From Phycisphaerales bacterium (GTDB lineage Bacteria > Planctomycetota > Phycisphaerae > Sedimentisphaerales > Anaerobacaceae), in NCBI GenBank assembly GCA_003170415.1, contig PMZJ01000042.1, positions 27,084 through 82,632 on the forward strand: a DNA stretch of 55,549 nucleotides, given 5' to 3'. Below the pieces are notes generated by a model. That model searched no databases and was not told the DNA's origin. It saw only the letters and a program-made list of their open reading frames with translations. A program made the position numbers and the translations under genes. Each line of letters starts with the position of its first letter. Positions within the stretch are counted from its first letter, which is position 1. Below, one piece after another: positions 16,757 to 26,049 of the stretch.

Positions 16757-18697
16757 ATGGCTCATGAACATCTGCATTTTAAGCAAGATATTGCCGTCGA
16801 GCACACGTACGGCAAACAGATCCGCGTCAGCTTGGCTCTGCTGGGGACGCTGGCAGGGGGAACGCTGCTGGTGAGCAGCAAAATAGGTGAATGGTTAATT
16901 TACGGCGACGGCAGTTTCCAGACCGAAACCCTCGCCTTGGCGGGCGCTTTGCTGCTGGGCGCTCCTATTATCTGGCACGCGATTAAAAGTTTGTTGCATC
17001 AAGAGTCGCATATGGATGAGCTTGTGGCGCTGGCCATAATTGCCGCCATAGCCACGCAGCAATATGTCGCCGCAGGCACCGTTGCCTTCTTTATGCTTCT
17101 TAGCGAACTGGTCGAAAGCCGGACAGCGCTCGGCGCAAGGGCCTCGATAGAATCGCTCATAAAACTAACTCCTCAAAAGGCAAATCGACTTCAACCCGAT
17201 GGCTCCGAAACCGAAGTGATGGTCAGCCAGATTAAACCCGGCGATATAGTGCGCGTAAGACCCGGTGACAATATCCCCGTCGATGGCGACGTAGTAAAAG
17301 GTTTAAGCTCCGTCAACGAGGCCACAATCACCGGCGAATCGCTGCCCGCTGACAAGGTCCCCGGTATGCAGGTCTTCGCGGGCACAAACAACCTCACCGG
17401 CGCTCTCGATATCACTGTTACCAAGGCCGGCAAAGATACCACGCTCGGCAAAGTCCAGTCGCTGATTCTGCAGGCCGAGCACACCAAAATACCTATTATG
17501 CGGATTATTGACCGCTACGTTAAATGGTACACCCCGACCGTCCTGATGATTGCAGGTATTGCTTTGTTCTTCACGGGCAATATCAACATCGCCATCACCA
17601 TTCTCGTAATTGGCTGTCCCTGTGCGCTAATTCTGGCGACGCCCAGCGCAATGGTCGCGGCGATATCCGCCGCCGCCCGTCTCGGCATACTTGTCAAGAA
17701 CGTTGCCGACCTCGAGGAAGCAGGCAAAATCACCGCGATGGTTTTCGATAAGACAGGCACACTAACGACCGGCCGGCTGTATGTGACAAAGCTCACTCCC
17801 GCTAATGGTGTTGAGCCGTCAACGCTGCTTTCGCTGGCCTCATCCGCTGAAAAAATGAGCAAACACCCCGCGGCAAGAGCGCTGCTCGAAGTCGCAAAAC
17901 AGGCGAATCTCATTTTGCCTGACGCGGATAATTTTCAGGAAACCCCCGGCAAGGGCGTTACCGCCAAAGTCGCCGGCAGCCGGGTAATCGTCGGCAGGGA
18001 GTCGTTCCTTGAGGAAAACAAAGTCAATATGTCCAATGTCTCTTCGCCGTCTTTGCACGAGGAGCAGGGCTTCAGCACACTATATGTCGCTTTGGATAAC
18101 AATTGCGTTGGCTGGGTCGGCCTTCAGGATAAGACCAGACCTGAGGCGAAAGAGGCCGTAAAAGACCTTTTTGCACTCGGCGTCAAGAGAGTAACAATGC
18201 TTACGGGCGACAGGGATGAAGTCGCCGGCCGCGTCGCAGCGGAACTCGGCTGCACCGATTACAAGGCGCATTGCCTGCCGCAGGACAAACTCGCCATAGT
18301 CGAAAAAATCAAAAAAGACGGCTACACCGTCCTTGTCGTAGGCGACGGCATAAACGATGCCCCCGCACTTGCCGCGGGCGACCTCGGTATTGCGATGGGC
18401 GCTGCCGGCTCAGATGTCGCCATAAACTCCGCCTCTATAGCCCTGTTGAGCGACGACCTCAAACGACTTCCCGCACTGGTCCAGTTGTCTCGCAAAACGC
18501 GATTTGTTATCAACTCGAACCTCGCCTTTGGAGTTTGCTTTATTATTGTCGGCTGGTCAATCTCATTGACTGGTTTGATTGTGCCTACCTTGGCGGCGTT
18601 CCTGCATTTCGCGGGTTCACTCATTGTCGTCTTCAATAGCGCCCGCTTAGTCCGCCACGGCGAAGAACTTTCGCACCATACAGGCGACGTTACGTAA
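16757..18697 (+). CDS. P1B-type heavy-metal-transporting ATPase
   Basis: The 646-residue P-type ATPase carries the P1B membrane motif GCPCALILATPSA (CPC), the TGES actuator loop, phosphorylation site DKTGTLTTG, the HP motif in KHPAARALLE, and GDGINDAPALA. It lacks an N-terminal HMA or CxxC metal-binding domain and begins instead MAHEHLHFKQD. CPC points to Cu+ or Zn2+/Cd2+/Pb2+ type export. The last helices (FLHFAGSLIVVFNSARL) do not give me a clear metal class. It follows the HflK-like gene by 23 bases. Confidence 0.9.
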   Translation: MAHEHLHFKQDIAVEHTYGKQIRVSLALLGTLAGGTLLVSSKIGEWLIYGDGSFQTETLALAGALLLGAPIIWHAIKSLLHQESHMDELVALAIIAAIATQQYVAAGTVAFFMLLSELVESRTALGARASIESLIKLTPQKANRLQPDGSETEVMVSQIKPGDIVRVRPGDNIPVDGDVVKGLSSVNEATITGESLPADKVPGMQVFAGTNNLTGALDITVTKAGKDTTLGKVQSLILQAEHTKIPIMRIIDRYVKWYTPTVLMIAGIALFFTGNINIAITILVIGCPCALILATPSAMVAAISAAARLGILVKNVADLEEAGKITAMVFDKTGTLTTGRLYVTKLTPANGVEPSTLLSLASSAEKMSKHPAARALLEVAKQANLILPDADNFQETPGKGVTAKVAGSRVIVGRESFLEENKVNMSNVSSPSLHEEQGFSTLYVALDNNCVGWVGLQDKTRPEAKEAVKDLFALGVKRVTMLTGDRDEVAGRVAAELGCTDYKAHCLPQDKLAIVEKIKKDGYTVLVVGDGINDAPALAAGDLGIAMGAAGSDVAINSASIALLSDDLKRLPALVQLSRKTRFVINSNLAFGVCFIIVGWSISLTGLIVPTLAAFLHFAGSLIVVFNSARLVRHGEELSHHTGDVT

Positions 18698-18731
18698 TAT
18701 CTATATGCCGGCCGGACAGGATTAGCTAATT

Positions 18732-19949
18732 ATGGAATATGCGATTGAAACGTTTTCTTTGACCAAAATCTTCTCCGACTGGTGGGGACGCAACAGGGTC
18801 GTCGCCGTAGATGGCCTCAACTTGAAGGTTCGTACCAATGAAGTTTACGGCTTCTTAGGCCCGAACGGCTCAGGCAAAACCACCACGCTCAAAATGCTCC
18901 TCGGTTTACTTCACCCCACAAAAGGAAAGGCCCTCATCCTCGAAGGCGACGCCACCGACCCTCAAATCAACCGCAGAATCGGTTTCCTGCCGGAAGAGTC
19001 CTATCTTTATAAATATCTCACGGCCCGCGAAACGCTCGACTTTTACGGCCAATTGTTCAAACTGCCCGCACGAGTCCGAAAGATGCGTATCGAGGCGTTG
19101 CTCGATATGGTAGGCCTCAAAGCCGTCGCCAACAGGACCGTTGGAACTTTCTCGAAGGGTATGGCAAGAAGAATTGGGCTTGCGCAGGCCCTCATAAATG
19201 ACCCTGAGCTGCTCATCCTCGACGAACCAACCACGGGGCTTGACCCTATTGGAACAAGACAAATCAAAGACCTTATCATAGAGCTCGCCAAACGCGGCAA
19301 AACAGTTCTGCTTTGCAGCCACCTCCTCGCCGATGTCGAGGACGTCTGCGACAGAATCGCGATTCTCTACGGCGGCAGGATTCAGGCCGAAGGCAACGTC
19401 CGCGACCTCCTGCGACACTCCGACAAAACCGAAATCACAACCGGACGCCTCAGCCCGGCGGCGCTTGAAAAAATAAAACAAACACTGGCTGAGGAACGCG
19501 CGGAATACACCATTGGTTCGCCGTTAGACAAGCTCGAAACGTTCTTTATCAATATCGTTGCCAGGGCGCAGCAGCAGGCCGTCCCAACAAGCGGCGCTGA
19601 AAGCAGGACCCAGATTAGCGACTTTCTCTCCGCCAAGACCGACGAACGTGCCCGCAGGGAGGCCATACTCAACCAGCTCGTTTCCGCGTCCCCATCGGAT
19701 GAGCAGACGGCGACTACCGACACTCAGAATACCCAGCCGCAACCAGCGCCTGCGACTCCGGCTGACGAAGACCTGCTCAATCGGCTGACCGAGCAAGTCG
19801 ATTCAAAACCCGTTACTATGCAGCCGACGAAGGCCAAACCCGAACCCGCGACATCCGACCAGCCGGATAAAAGCATCCTCGATGAATTAACAGGCCGGCC
19901 TTTGCCGGACAAAAAGAACGCCCATCCCGGAGATTCCGCCAATGCGTAG
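18732..19949 (+). CDS. ABC transporter ATP-binding protein with Pro/Ala/Gln-rich tail
   Basis: The first about 230 residues are a standard ABC ATPase: Walker A GPNGSGKTTTL, signature TFSKGMARRIGLAQAL, Walker B LLILDEPTTGLDP and a switch His. The remaining about 170 residues are low-complexity and rich in Pro, Gln, Ala, Thr and Asp, unlike the usual 300-residue length of ABC-2 ATPases. It powers the permease encoded by the next gene, which starts 8 bases before this stop. Such pairs export lipids, polysaccharide or act in gliding or NosDFY-like complexes. Substrate is not readable. Confidence 0.88.
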   Translation: MEYAIETFSLTKIFSDWWGRNRVVAVDGLNLKVRTNEVYGFLGPNGSGKTTTLKMLLGLLHPTKGKALILEGDATDPQINRRIGFLPEESYLYKYLTARETLDFYGQLFKLPARVRKMRIEALLDMVGLKAVANRTVGTFSKGMARRIGLAQALINDPELLILDEPTTGLDPIGTRQIKDLIIELAKRGKTVLLCSHLLADVEDVCDRIAILYGGRIQAEGNVRDLLRHSDKTEITTGRLSPAALEKIKQTLAEERAEYTIGSPLDKLETFFINIVARAQQQAVPTSGAESRTQISDFLSAKTDERARREAILNQLVSASPSDEQTATTDTQNTQPQPAPATPADEDLLNRLTEQVDSKPVTMQPTKAKPEPATSDQPDKSILDELTGRPLPDKKNAHPGDSANA

Positions 19950-21321
19950 CATCTGGGCCGTCGCGGTCAATACGGTAAAGCAGGCCCTCCGACTCAAAAT
20001 CGCCGCCGTCTTTATTGTCCTGCTGTTTGTGCTATTGCCCGTAATGGGGCTGAAGATGACCGGCGACGGCACATTGAAAGGACGTATGCAGGCCTTCGTC
20101 AGCTATGGTCTGTCGCTGACGACTTTGTTGCTGGCGCTGCTTACCATTTTCACTGCCGCATATACCCTGACAAGCGACGTAAAAGATAAGCAGGTTTATA
20201 CCGTCCTCACAAAACCAATTCGACGTTTCCAGTTTGTCCTCGGTAAATTATTCGGCGTCATTCTTCTGGACGCTGGTTTGCTGGTGCTTTTTTCCGTTAT
20301 CATTTACAGCATTACCATTTTGTTGCCGACCTTACTGCACGCTGACAATGACCAGATTGCACAGGTCCGCAACGAATTCTTTACCGCCAGGGCGTCTTTG
20401 ACGCCCGTGGAACCGGACATATCAGAAGAGCTTAACCAGGCCTATAACAAGCTCAAGCAGGACGGCGAAGTGCCGGCTGGGGTGGATGAAAACCCAATCG
20501 CCCGTCGAAACTACAGAGATGAGCTTGCTCGTCGCATCGGGCTTAGAAAACGCGCCGCTGTGGTCGGCGAAGAACTGCTTTGGGAATTCAACAACGTTAA
20601 ACCCGAAGACCCCAATCAGGATTTATTTATAAGATTCAAATATGATGTCGCCGTCAATCCGCAGGACTTGTCGATTTACAGCAAATGGGTCATAGGTGAC
20701 GTTCGCCAGCTTCGCCTCGGGACTTCAATAGAGACACCATTGTATTCACTCGAACGAAAGGACCTGATAAGAACGTTCCATGAGTTTGCGGTGCCCGCCG
20801 ATGCGGTCGCCCACGACGGCTATCTTGCCCTGGCGTTCCTTAATGTTCCTCTTAATGATACGGTCGTTATTTTTCCGCTCGAGGATGGTCTCGAACTGCT
20901 TTATAAAGCGGACACTTTCACCGCCAATTTTATCAGGGCCGTCCTGTTAATCTTTGTTCGACTTGTATTTCTTGCCGCTCTCGCTGTTTTCGCCGGCTCA
21001 TTTCTCTCGTTTCCCGTCGCTATTCTGCTTTGCCTGTCGGTCTTTACTATGGCCAATATGAGCGGCTATATAGGCGAATCCTATCACGTTGTTGGTGCCC
21101 AGCCCAACGGGTTATATTCCTATGTTCTAAAGCCGTTGATTATGCTTTTGCCGGAGTTTGACCAGGTCAGTCCTTCTAAATTTCTTGTTCCTGCCCGGCT
21201 GCTTAGCTGGTCTGCTCTCGGCTGGCTGAGTTTTACCACCGTCTGCTTAAAGGCGCTGCCGCTGGTGATTATGTCGCTGCTGATTTTCACTTACCGCGAA
21301 ATTGCAAAAGTCATTGTGTAA
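19942..21321 (+). CDS. ABC-2 family permease with large extracytoplasmic domain
   Basis: The 459-residue protein has an N-terminal pair of helices, then VKDKQVYTVLTKPIRRFQF as in ABC-2 permeases, a third helix region, a large soluble insert (about 130-310), and a block of C-terminal membrane helices. The layout resembles permeases with an extracytoplasmic sensing or docking domain. It overlaps the ATPase gene by 8 bases. The following gene, 79 bases away, may encode an accessory subunit. Confidence 0.8.
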   Translation: MRSIWAVAVNTVKQALRLKIAAVFIVLLFVLLPVMGLKMTGDGTLKGRMQAFVSYGLSLTTLLLALLTIFTAAYTLTSDVKDKQVYTVLTKPIRRFQFVLGKLFGVILLDAGLLVLFSVIIYSITILLPTLLHADNDQIAQVRNEFFTARASLTPVEPDISEELNQAYNKLKQDGEVPAGVDENPIARRNYRDELARRIGLRKRAAVVGEELLWEFNNVKPEDPNQDLFIRFKYDVAVNPQDLSIYSKWVIGDVRQLRLGTSIETPLYSLERKDLIRTFHEFAVPADAVAHDGYLALAFLNVPLNDTVVIFPLEDGLELLYKADTFTANFIRAVLLIFVRLVFLAALAVFAGSFLSFPVAILLCLSVFTMANMSGYIGESYHVVGAQPNGLYSYVLKPLIMLLPEFDQVSPSKFLVPARLLSWSALGWLSFTTVCLKALPLVIMSLLIFTYREIAKVIV

Positions 21322-21400
21322 CGCTATCATTAAGCTCCGGCCAAAGGCGGGCAAAACATTCGCCGGCCGGCTGCCGTAGATTGTTCAGTCAAATACGATT

Positions 21401-23215
21401 ATGCGTTTACGTGATAAACTGATTATTGTTGTATGTGTCGTTCTGGCGGTTGTCCTGCTCACCGTGGCGGGTTCTCGTCTGGATTTCATAAACTCGCAGC
21501 GGGTCGAAATGAAGCTTATAAGCAACGAGCCCCTCCAGAACGCCCCGCCCTCTCTTGCCTTTGCCACCGTCGCGATGGGGGCGTTTCGCGGACTTGTTGT
21601 CGATATCCTTTGGATGCGAGCCGACAAACTCAAGGAACAGGGGCAGTACTTCGACGCAAAACAGCTCGCCGAGTGGATTACTATCCTTCAGCCCCGCTTC
21701 GCGCAGGTCTGGGCGTTTCAGGCCTGGAATATGGCCTACAACATCTCCGTTGCCATCCCCGCTGAACAGCCCGACCAGAGATGGCAGTGGGTCAAAAACG
21801 GCTACGAGCTTTTACGCGATAAGGGCATACCTCTCAACCCCAAATCCATTTTGTTATATCGTGAGCTTGGCAGAATCTTTCAGCACAAAATCGGCAGCAA
21901 CAGCGACGACGACAACAAATACTACAAGCTCCAGCTTGCCCTTGCGATGGAACCGCTGCTTGGCAAAGCCGATAACGCCTGGTTTGAATCGCTCGCTAAA
22001 GCGCCTGCCGACTGGAGTCAGATTGCCGCCGACACTGACGTCGCGCCGTTTATCGCCGCCCTGAAAGCTGCCGACAAGAATTTTGAGGATGACTCACGAT
22101 TTGTCGGCAATTACCTTTCGCTGCGACAAAATCCGTCCAGGTTCGACCCTGCCGCCTTTAAAGTCATAGACCGGTTCAGAGGCACTAATACCCTCGAAAA
22201 GTTTGACGTCTTTGCAAAGGCCTGGCAGTTGCGAAACGTCTGGAAGCTCGACCCTGTTCTTATGCTGGAATTAAACCGCACGTACGGCCCCACTGATTTT
22301 AATGACCCAAACAAACATTTTCCGCTCGATTGGCGACACCCCGACGTTCACGCGATCTACTGGGCGGTTCAGGGTCTTCGCGTTGCGGGCAAAAAAGACG
22401 CCGTTAAAATAGGCAGGGGAGAGTTTCCGGTTGACGAAATTAATACCGACCGTGTTGTCGCGTCCAGTTTGCAAAATCTCTTCCGCTATGGCAAAATCTT
22501 TATCTATGATGTCAATGAGAGCGTGCCTTCACCGCAGGGCCTCGGCCCCGCCGTTGCTCAGGGCTCAACCAAAGATATATTTCTCCGCGCTGATTTCAGA
22601 ATGTTCGACCCTTACAACAAGGCCATAACGGAGATTATCCGCAAATACAACCGCGGGGACGACAAGTCGGATGATTCACACATGATTCAGCACCGCAATA
22701 TGCTTACTAATGCCCTGACTATGTTCTATCAGGCAGGCCACAGGGCCAAGGCGCAGAAGATATACGATTATGTCAGACAACTGTATCCACGTCCGGAGTT
22801 CAATGAACCGGCCGTCGAATCCTACATTATCCAGCAGATACGCAAAGACCTTAAGACAATCACGATAACCAAGGCGATGGATACGATTATGCCGATGCTC
22901 CGCGAGGCGTATTTCAGGTATGCCCTGCGAGATGATGACGCGTCCTACGCCATAGAAAAAATGGCTGAAGACATATATAATGTTTACACTAAAGAATATG
23001 GCGATGAGGCACGGCTCCGTTTGCCGGAGTTTAAAGTAATGAAATATAACGCGTTTATCGATTTCTTTAACGACCAGGGGTATCCTCTGACAATGCGTCA
23101 GAATCTCCTTGCGCGGATAAAAATAGAGCAGCCTAAACTTGCCGAACAATTCTCGCAGATTGAAGAACAGTTGATCCGGGAATCACAGCAGCAGCAACAG
23201 CCAAACTCGCAATGA
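21401..23215 (+). CDS. Large membrane-anchored protein, helical-repeat-like, unknown function
   Basis: I do not recognise a named family. The 604-residue protein has one N-terminal membrane helix (IIVVCVVLAVVLLTVAGS, about 7-25) and an otherwise soluble, helix-rich body with TPR-like spacing (residues 80-150: LKEQGQYFDAKQLAEWITIL, AWNMAYNIS). The end is Gln-rich. It follows the ABC ATPase/permease pair and overlaps the helicase start by 4 bases. A role as a periplasmic partner of the transporter is possible but unsupported beyond position. Confidence 0.6.
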   Translation: MRLRDKLIIVVCVVLAVVLLTVAGSRLDFINSQRVEMKLISNEPLQNAPPSLAFATVAMGAFRGLVVDILWMRADKLKEQGQYFDAKQLAEWITILQPRFAQVWAFQAWNMAYNISVAIPAEQPDQRWQWVKNGYELLRDKGIPLNPKSILLYRELGRIFQHKIGSNSDDDNKYYKLQLALAMEPLLGKADNAWFESLAKAPADWSQIAADTDVAPFIAALKAADKNFEDDSRFVGNYLSLRQNPSRFDPAAFKVIDRFRGTNTLEKFDVFAKAWQLRNVWKLDPVLMLELNRTYGPTDFNDPNKHFPLDWRHPDVHAIYWAVQGLRVAGKKDAVKIGRGEFPVDEINTDRVVASSLQNLFRYGKIFIYDVNESVPSPQGLGPAVAQGSTKDIFLRADFRMFDPYNKAITEIIRKYNRGDDKSDDSHMIQHRNMLTNALTMFYQAGHRAKAQKIYDYVRQLYPRPEFNEPAVESYIIQQIRKDLKTITITKAMDTIMPMLREAYFRYALRDDDASYAIEKMAEDIYNVYTKEYGDEARLRLPEFKVMKYNAFIDFFNDQGYPLTMRQNLLARIKIEQPKLAEQFSQIEEQLIRESQQQQQPNSQ

Positions 23216-25401
23216 TGTTCCCCTCTACTGCTAAACACGATGACGCTTTCACTTCCCGGCTGACCGCTTCCCAGCAAAAAGCCGTATTTCACCGCGATGG
23301 CCCCTTGCTTGTCATAGCAGGGCCGGGTAGCGGCAAAACACGCGTCATAACCTTTCGAATCGCTGCTCTCATCGATTCAGGCGTCCCACCTCAAAATATC
23401 TGCGCCATTACTTTTACCAACAAGGCCGCTGACGAAATGCGCCAACGCGCCTTTGCCTTCAGCGCATCCGCCGGCGCTCACATCAGCACCTTTCACTCCC
23501 TGTGCGTTCGCATTCTCCGCAGATATTCCGAATTTGCCGGCATCACCCCCAACTTCAGCATTTACGACGATTCCGACCAGTCCAAATGCGTAAAGCAGGC
23601 AATAACCGACTGCAATCTCAATACCACCGATTTTTCACCAGCGCGAACGCTTGACGCAATTTCTACTTTGAAAAATAAGCTCATCGATGCCGGTGCTTTC
23701 GAAAATCAGGCGGATGATTTCTTCTCGAAGACGCTGTCAAAAATCTATTCACGCTATCAGCAAATCCTCAAAGACCTCAACGCCGTTGATTTCGATGATT
23801 TGCTTATGAAAGCGGCCTTTCTGCTCGAAAACAATCCCGATGTTCGTTCGGAACTTGGGCATAGGTATAAATATCTTCTCATTGATGAATACCAGGATAC
23901 CAACCACGCACAATATCGAATCGCCAAGGCCCTCGCCTCTGCACACAACAATATCTGTGCGACGGGCGACCCGGACCAGTCGATTTACCGCTGGCGGGGG
24001 GCCGACATTCGCAACATCCTCGACTTTGAGCGTGACTGGCCCAATGCCGTGGTTGTCCGCCTCGAAGAAAATTTTCGCTCCGCTCCCTGTATCCTCGAAG
24101 TTGCCGACCGGCTCATCGCTAATAACCAGAGCCGAAAGGAAAAACGCCTTATCGCGACAAGACCGCCCGCGGGCAAAGTTGTCATTGAGCCGTATGAAGA
24201 TGAAGTCGAGGAGGCCTTCGGCGTCGCGGACAATATCCGGCGATTAGTTGACGAGGGGACATCCCTTTCCAATATCGCCATCTTCTATCGTGTCAACGCA
24301 CAAAGCCGGGCAATCGAAGAGGCCTTCATCAGAAGCAAAATCCCGTATCAAATCGTTCGCGGCGTCGAATTCTACAATCGAAAGGAAATCCGTGACATTC
24401 TCGCCTATTTGAAGGTTATCGTTAACCCTGCCGACAAAGTTGCGCTTCTGCGAATTATCAATACCCCCACGCGAGGCATCGGCAAAACCACAATCGACAA
24501 GGTTCAGGATTATGCCTCTCGTCGCAATATCAGCTTATATGAGGCAATTAGGGCCGTTTCGCAAATATCGAATGTCCCCCAGTCCACCGCCGCTAAACTC
24601 ACTGCCTTCCTTAATATGGTTGAAGGTTTCCGAAAAAACGATTCCGGCTTAGTCGCCGAAATGGTCGAACGCGTCTTCACCGATTCGGGCCTCGAAAAAT
24701 CGTTGATTGCTGAAGGTGCGGATGGCAAAGACGCCGCGGCGAATGTCGAAGAGCTAATCAGCGCAGCAGCCGTATATGATAAGCAGACCGAAACTCCCGC
24801 TCTGGTCGATTATCTCCAGCAAATCGCGTTATTCAGTGACGCCGACGCATATAATGCGTCAGTAGAGCGAGTGGCGCTTATGACCCTGCATTCCGCAAAA
24901 GGTCTCGAATTCGATAATGTCTTCATCGTGGGCGTTGAAGAAGGTTTATTGCCTCACGAAAGAAGCGCGGATAATGACGACGAGACCGAAGAGGAGCGTC
25001 GTCTTTTCTTCGTCGGCATCACACGCGCAAAGGTCAACTTGTTTATCGCCTTCGCCAAATACCGCCAAATCAGGGGCCAGACCCTTCGCACCATCCCCTC
25101 GCAATTTCTCTTCGAGCTTGGCCTTTCATTTTCTGAATCGGCCGAACGCAATGACAACGGTTATTTGAAATCGACAATCGACAATCGGCAATCGACAATT
25201 TCAAATCATCAATCATCAATCATAAATCATAAATTGTCGCCGCGATTTCATCGCGGCGACATTGTCGTCCACAAAAAATTCGGCATAGGCACTGTGAAGG
25301 ATTTCGCGGATATGGGCGACAACTCCGTCGTTACCGTCGCGTTCAACACAGGCCAGACCAAATCCCTGGCGCTCAAATATGCCAAACTCACCAAACTCTG
25401 A
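23212..25401 (+). CDS. pcrA: UvrD/PcrA-family DNA helicase with repeat-filled linker
   Basis: The 729-residue SF1A helicase has Walker A AGPGSGKTRVI, motif Ia TFTNKAADEM, DEYQDTNHAQ, GDPDQSIYRWRGAD, MTLHSAKGLEFDNV and VGITRAK. Its last about 50 residues (RFHRGDIVVHKKFGIGTV...) match the C-terminal Tudor-like domain of PcrA that contacts RNA polymerase. Between the core and this domain is a linker (about residues 653-675, STIDNRQSTISNHQSS) encoded by an AT-rich direct-repeat array and followed by a hairpin sequence. It unwinds DNA in nucleotide excision and transcription-coupled repair. It is the last gene of the plus-strand run. Confidence 0.93.
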   Translation: MMFPSTAKHDDAFTSRLTASQQKAVFHRDGPLLVIAGPGSGKTRVITFRIAALIDSGVPPQNICAITFTNKAADEMRQRAFAFSASAGAHISTFHSLCVRILRRYSEFAGITPNFSIYDDSDQSKCVKQAITDCNLNTTDFSPARTLDAISTLKNKLIDAGAFENQADDFFSKTLSKIYSRYQQILKDLNAVDFDDLLMKAAFLLENNPDVRSELGHRYKYLLIDEYQDTNHAQYRIAKALASAHNNICATGDPDQSIYRWRGADIRNILDFERDWPNAVVVRLEENFRSAPCILEVADRLIANNQSRKEKRLIATRPPAGKVVIEPYEDEVEEAFGVADNIRRLVDEGTSLSNIAIFYRVNAQSRAIEEAFIRSKIPYQIVRGVEFYNRKEIRDILAYLKVIVNPADKVALLRIINTPTRGIGKTTIDKVQDYASRRNISLYEAIRAVSQISNVPQSTAAKLTAFLNMVEGFRKNDSGLVAEMVERVFTDSGLEKSLIAEGADGKDAAANVEELISAAAVYDKQTETPALVDYLQQIALFSDADAYNASVERVALMTLHSAKGLEFDNVFIVGVEEGLLPHERSADNDDETEEERRLFFVGITRAKVNLFIAFAKYRQIRGQTLRTIPSQFLFELGLSFSESAERNDNGYLKSTIDNRQSTISNHQSSIINHKLSPRFHRGDIVVHKKFGIGTVKDFADMGDNSVVTVAFNTGQTKSLALKYAKLTKL
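25168..25235 (+). repeat. AT-rich direct-repeat array inside the helicase gene
   Basis: About eight imperfect units of the type AATCGAC/AATCATC/AAATCAT lie in frame in the helicase linker. The same unit family is intergenic elsewhere (8887-8920, 27269-27300, 28984-29015). It is followed at 25236-25260 by a perfect hairpin, GTCGCCGCGAT-ttc-ATCGCGGCGAC. Units of 7 bases change frame, yet no stop is created. Confidence 0.8.
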
Positions 25402-25418
25402 CCGGTATTTCGTTGGTG

Positions 25419-25898
25419 TTACTCTGAACGCTTGATATGCGATTTATCTGTGGCATCTAACATTTTCAAGCAGTCCTCTTGCGTATTGAGAGATTTTAAT
25501 CTGGTATTCTTGCTGTGAGATATTGCCTGCTCAAAATGGTATCGAGATTTCTCATCGTTGCCTATCTGCTTGTATATTTTCCCTAATCTCGCATGTGCAA
25601 AAAATAAATCTATATCAGGGGTTAGTATAAAATACGGATTCTTAACCTTTACAGGTTTACGCTCTTCTTTCAGCTCGTTCAATGTCTTAATATAATTCTC
25701 TAATGCCCAGACAGCCACTTCATTCGGCTCATTATAATAAGCATCTTCAGCGGCCTCTCCAATTTTGAAGATTTCTTTTTCTTGGAGCATGAACATACCT
25801 GTGGCCATTGTGCGTCCCAAATAAGCCATGCTTAGAACGACGCCAAGAACACAACCAATCACAAGACCCAGAACGGCCAGTCCGATCTTTTTCCACAT
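25419..25898 (-). CDS. Membrane-anchored TPR-like protein, unknown function
   Basis: The 159-residue protein starts with one membrane helix (IGLAVLGLVIGCVLGVVLSM) and has one TPR-like pair of helices near the C-terminus (FAHARLGKIYKQIGNDEKSRYHFEQAISH). I recognise no specific family. AAAGGA lies 7 bases before ATG at 25898. It converges on the helicase gene with 17 bases between stops. Confidence 0.65.
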   Translation of the reverse strand: MWKKIGLAVLGLVIGCVLGVVLSMAYLGRTMATGMFMLQEKEIFKIGEAAEDAYYNEPNEVAVWALENYIKTLNELKEERKPVKVKNPYFILTPDIDLFFAHARLGKIYKQIGNDEKSRYHFEQAISHSKNTRLKSLNTQEDCLKMLDATDKSHIKRSE

Positions 25899-26049
25899 AA
25901 TGTGTTCCTTTCAAAAAACAGTATATTTCCTCTGCGACCTCAGCGTTCTCTGCGGTGAACCTTCCTGCTGGCATCCTGCACGCCGTACAGCGATGCGGGA
26001 ACCATCAGTAATCCGATAATCAACGAAACAGTTTGTCTGAAAGTCATTG

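Noticed and set aside
25940..26048. Possible exported-protein remnant behind the GH5 gene (LIIGLLMVPASLYG in one frame)
   Set aside because: The ATG and the signal-like frame do not connect without a base change, the rest is repeat sequence, and there is no supporting neighbour.
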